Source: Candidatus Heimdallarchaeota archaeon
GTDB taxonomy: Archaea; Asgardarchaeota; Heimdallarchaeia; Heimdallarchaeales; Heimdallarchaeaceae
DNA: 7,783 bases
Assembly: GCA_016839875.1 (NCBI GenBank)
Contig: JAEOTK010000100.1
Coordinates: 1-7,783, forward strand
Direction: 5' to 3'
Below the pieces are notes generated by a model. The model worked only from the letters and a program-made list of their open reading frames with translations, made no database searches and had not been told where the DNA came from. The position numbers and the translations under genes are program-made. Below, one piece after another: positions 5,854-7,783 of the stretch (position 1 is the stretch's first letter; every line of letters starts with the position of its first letter).

Positions 5854-6856
5854 ACTTGATTCGAGGATCGATAAACACGTAAGTGATATCCGTAAGTAAC
5901 CTAGCTATGAGAAATAAAAATGGAAAAATTGTATTAATTGCAAGCATCATCGGATAGTCTCTAAATAATGCAGCTTCCAAGAATCTTGTTCCTAAACCTG
6001 GCCAAGCAAATACACTTTCGATCATTACACTTCCACCAAGTAAACCTGGTAATGAGCTACCAATTATTGTCACAATAGGCAGCAATCCATTTCTGAAAGC
6101 ATGTTTGTAGATTACTCCTCTATTTGATACTCCCTTTGCTTTAGCCGTTGTTACATAGTCTTGTCTTAGTATCTCTAAAAGTTGTGATCTCATCAATCTT
6201 GCCATAAACACTAGTCCACCTAGAGTCAGTGCTAATGTTGGTAATATGAGATACTTGTAGAAGCTAGGATTTAGAATAAGTGGTTTAACGAAAGCGTCCT
6301 TGTTAGTTACTCCTGTGAAATTGAACAATCTAAATGAAACATACATAAATAATTTAGCTATCCAGAAAAGTGGCATTGAATATCCTAATAGCATCGCCAC
6401 TGTAAGTGATTTATCCCAGAAACTTCTCATTCGAGTAGCTGATACCACCCCTATTGCTGTAGATAATATCAGCGAAGCAACAAACGAAATAACATTCAGT
6501 ACCACAGTATATGGTGCGTGATCTGCTATAATTTGCGCTACAGGTACACCTTGCCCTGCTTTTGTATTGTACCAGCTTCTTCCAAAATCACCACGCAGTA
6601 AATCTGATATGAAATCAACGTATCTTCTGAACCAAGGAACAGTATACATATCCTCATCTAGTAGTCCCATTTCCTTTGCTTCTCTATTATAAGCTGTATT
6701 TGCACACTGTTCCGTTTCACAGTGGATTAATCCTATTCTAACTATAACAGGGTCTCCTGGAGTTAGATTTATCAATGTAAAATTCATCAGAGTGATTCCT
6801 AACATAATAGGAACAATGTATAACACTCTTCTAATGATAAAACCTCTTAGAGACAC
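5849..6856 (-). CDS. ABC transporter permease, DppB/OppB type (peptide or nickel uptake family)
   Basis: This is one of the two membrane subunits of a binding-protein-dependent importer for peptides or related solutes. The N-terminal helix (IIRRVLYIVPIMLGITLMNF) and PGDP (33-36) are typical of DppB. Next comes the extracytoplasmic segment with WFRRYVDFISDLLRGDFG (75-92), then several membrane helices. The EAA loop that contacts the ATPase is at 234-260 (TTAKAKGVSNRG, then KHAFRNGLLP). The C-terminus has the usual VFAWPGLG (282-289) and DPRIKY (330-335). The 335-residue length is normal. The loop after helix 1 carries a pair of cysteines (46 and 51) in LIHCETEQCAN. The GTG at 6856 is chosen because a TATA box sits 26.5 bases upstream; a GAGG (6862-6865) also precedes it. 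The expected DppC partner, ATPases and binding protein are not in the window. The next gene on this strand is an unrelated membrane protein. The substrate cannot be told from the permease alone. Confidence 0.92.
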   Translation of the reverse strand: MSLRGFIIRRVLYIVPIMLGITLMNFTLINLTPGDPVIVRIGLIHCETEQCANTAYNREAKEMGLLDEDMYTVPWFRRYVDFISDLLRGDFGRSWYNTKAGQGVPVAQIIADHAPYTVVLNVISFVASLILSTAIGVVSATRMRSFWDKSLTVAMLLGYSMPLFWIAKLFMYVSFRLFNFTGVTNKDAFVKPLILNPSFYKYLILPTLALTLGGLVFMARLMRSQLLEILRQDYVTTAKAKGVSNRGVIYKHAFRNGLLPIVTIIGSSLPGLLGGSVMIESVFAWPGLGTRFLEAALFRDYPMMLAINTIFPFLFLIARLLTDITYVFIDPRIKY

Positions 6857-6885
6857 GTATTCCTCATTCCTTAAATGCTTATAAA
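6856..6885 (-). promoter_or_regulatory. TATA promoter of the permease gene
   Basis: On the - strand TTTATA (6880-6885) is centred 26.5 bases from the first base of the GTG at 6856, predicting a leaderless transcript. A GAGG core at 6862-6865, 5 bases or so before the GTG, would work as a Shine-Dalgarno site if transcription started further upstream, for example from the AT-rich stretch near 6901-6910. The two readings cannot be separated by sequence alone, but both support the GTG. Confidence 0.5.
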
Positions 6886-6918
6886 TCTTAGGACTTTACT
6901 GTTATATTTTAAGCAAAA

Positions 6919-6947
6919 TTTATAGACTACTACATATTTTCTTAGTC
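6919..6947 (+). promoter_or_regulatory. TATA promoter of the lipase-like gene, predicted leaderless
   Basis: TTTATA (6919-6924), preceded by an A-rich stretch, is centred 26.5 bases before the ATG at 6948, so transcription should begin at the A of the ATG. There is no Shine-Dalgarno sequence in the interval. It is back to back with the permease promoter in the 91-base divergent gap 6857-6947, so the two could share regulation. Confidence 0.6.
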
Positions 6948-7778
6948 ATGGAAATTGCAGAAAACTTCTTTGATGGATTAGAAGGACACAAAATATACTA
7001 TCAACAATGGATACCAAAAAAACCTAAAGCTGTTGTTCAGATAGTTCATGGTGGAGTGGAACATATAGGTAGATACAAACACCTAGTCAAATACTTAACA
7101 TCATCAAATCTCGCTGTTTATGGTAATGATCACCGAGGACATGGAAAAAGCGAAGGGATTAGGAATCACATAAGAAGCTTTGATGATTATGTTGAAGACT
7201 GTTATACTTTATCAAAAATAATCAAGAAGAATCATAAGGATCTTCCTTTATTTATTGTTGGTCACTCTATGGGTTCTTTAGTTTCTCAAAGATATATTCT
7301 AAAATATCAAGAACATATTGAAGGTGCTGTTCTCTCTGGTTCAGGAACAAGATTACCACCACTCCCTAAAGTATCAGAATTTTTGATGAGGTTTGTACCA
7401 AAGATTTGGCCTACTTTCAAGGGACCTTCAGGAATAAAACCTGAGGAATTATCTTCTGATCCAGAATCAATTGAAGATTACAGAACAGATCCTTTAATCA
7501 ATTATAAAACTGCAACAGCTGCATATGGAGCATGCTTTTTCAATCACTATACCGATATTAAAGAGAAGATGTCTACAGTAACAATACCTGTTCTGATACA
7601 GAAGGGTGAACTTGATACTATGGTTATAGCTTTGGATGAACTGATAGATGATTTGAAACATACAGATTTGACAGTAAAAATGTACCCAAATGGTAAACAT
7701 GAAATGTATACTGAAACAAAAGAAAGACGAGAGGAAGCGTTCAAAGACTTTGTAGAGTGGTTAGCAAAATACTTGTAA
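6948..7778 (+). CDS. Alpha/beta hydrolase, monoacylglycerol lipase-like
   Basis: This 276-residue serine hydrolase of the Hydrolase_4/S33 type would cleave an ester bond, by homology in monoacylglycerols or lysolipids. The fold's landmarks are in order: the oxyanion-hole loop VHGGVEHIGRY (33-43), the DHRGHGKSEG strand-loop (61-70) typical of monoglyceride lipases, the nucleophile elbow GHSMGS with Ser107 (105-110), the acid in KGELDTMV (Asp223), and the catalytic His in GKHEMYTE (His251). Residues about 130-200 form the lid or cap region. There is no signal peptide, so it is probably cytoplasmic. The ATG at 6948 is supported by a TATA box 26 bases upstream and by the close fit of the N-terminus (FFDGLEGHKIYYQQW) to the family. 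The gene is complete and ends 5 bases before the window edge. The true substrate is uncertain: archaeal membrane lipids are ether-linked, so imported ester lipids or other small esters are more likely. It is divergent from the ABC permease. Confidence 0.9.
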   Translation: MEIAENFFDGLEGHKIYYQQWIPKKPKAVVQIVHGGVEHIGRYKHLVKYLTSSNLAVYGNDHRGHGKSEGIRNHIRSFDDYVEDCYTLSKIIKKNHKDLPLFIVGHSMGSLVSQRYILKYQEHIEGAVLSGSGTRLPPLPKVSEFLMRFVPKIWPTFKGPSGIKPEELSSDPESIEDYRTDPLINYKTATAAYGACFFNHYTDIKEKMSTVTIPVLIQKGELDTMVIALDELIDDLKHTDLTVKMYPNGKHEMYTETKERREEAFKDFVEWLAKYL

Positions 7779-7783
7779 GATGA

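Noticed and set aside
7494..7744. Two - strand open frames within the lipase-like gene
   Set aside because: Both are antisense to the catalytic Asp/His region and have Cys- and Ile-rich compositions typical of shadow translations.

Overview
The window looks like AT-rich archaeal chromosome. The clearest sign is the promoters: several start codons sit about 26 bases downstream of an archaeal-type TATA element (TTTATA or TTTAAA), with little or no 5' leader, and two of those starts are GTG. The C-terminal TPR-like fragment at the left edge resembles helical-repeat proteins that I associate with Asgard (Heimdallarchaeia-like) and some other archaea. The Asgard placement is inference at moderate-to-low confidence; the archaeal placement is firmer. 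No rRNA, tRNA, CRISPR array, insertion sequence or plasmid gene is visible.

Layout from left to right. (1) Bases 1-368, + strand: the C-terminal end of a helical TPR-like protein whose frame stays open through the left edge. (2) Bases 463-2765, - strand: a M.TaqI-type N6-adenine DNA methyltransferase (GTG start at 2765), then a 209-residue lysine-rich protein of unknown function. Between the two lie a terminator-like hairpin with T6 and a strong TATA box, so the second gene appears to be a separate transcription unit. This pair is the best candidate here for something undescribed: a restriction-modification or other defence locus whose second protein shows no nuclease motif I can name. (3) Bases 2896-3942, + strand: an FMN-dependent alpha-hydroxy-acid oxidase/dehydrogenase family protein with a Cys-containing N-terminus. 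It is divergent from the methyltransferase and ends in a hairpin-plus-T terminator. (4) Bases 3980-6856, - strand: a DppB-type ABC peptide/nickel transporter permease, followed by a 595-residue multi-pass membrane protein I do not recognise. The usual second permease, ATPases and binding protein are absent. (5) Bases 6948-7778, + strand: a monoacylglycerol-lipase-like alpha/beta hydrolase, divergent from the permease and apparently leaderless.

Most of the genes look like separate transcription units, not one pathway operon. The oxidase, permease and lipase would fit a heterotroph that uses organic acids, peptides and lipids, but nothing in the sequence links them functionally. All gaps between genes are under 140 bases and hold promoters or terminators.
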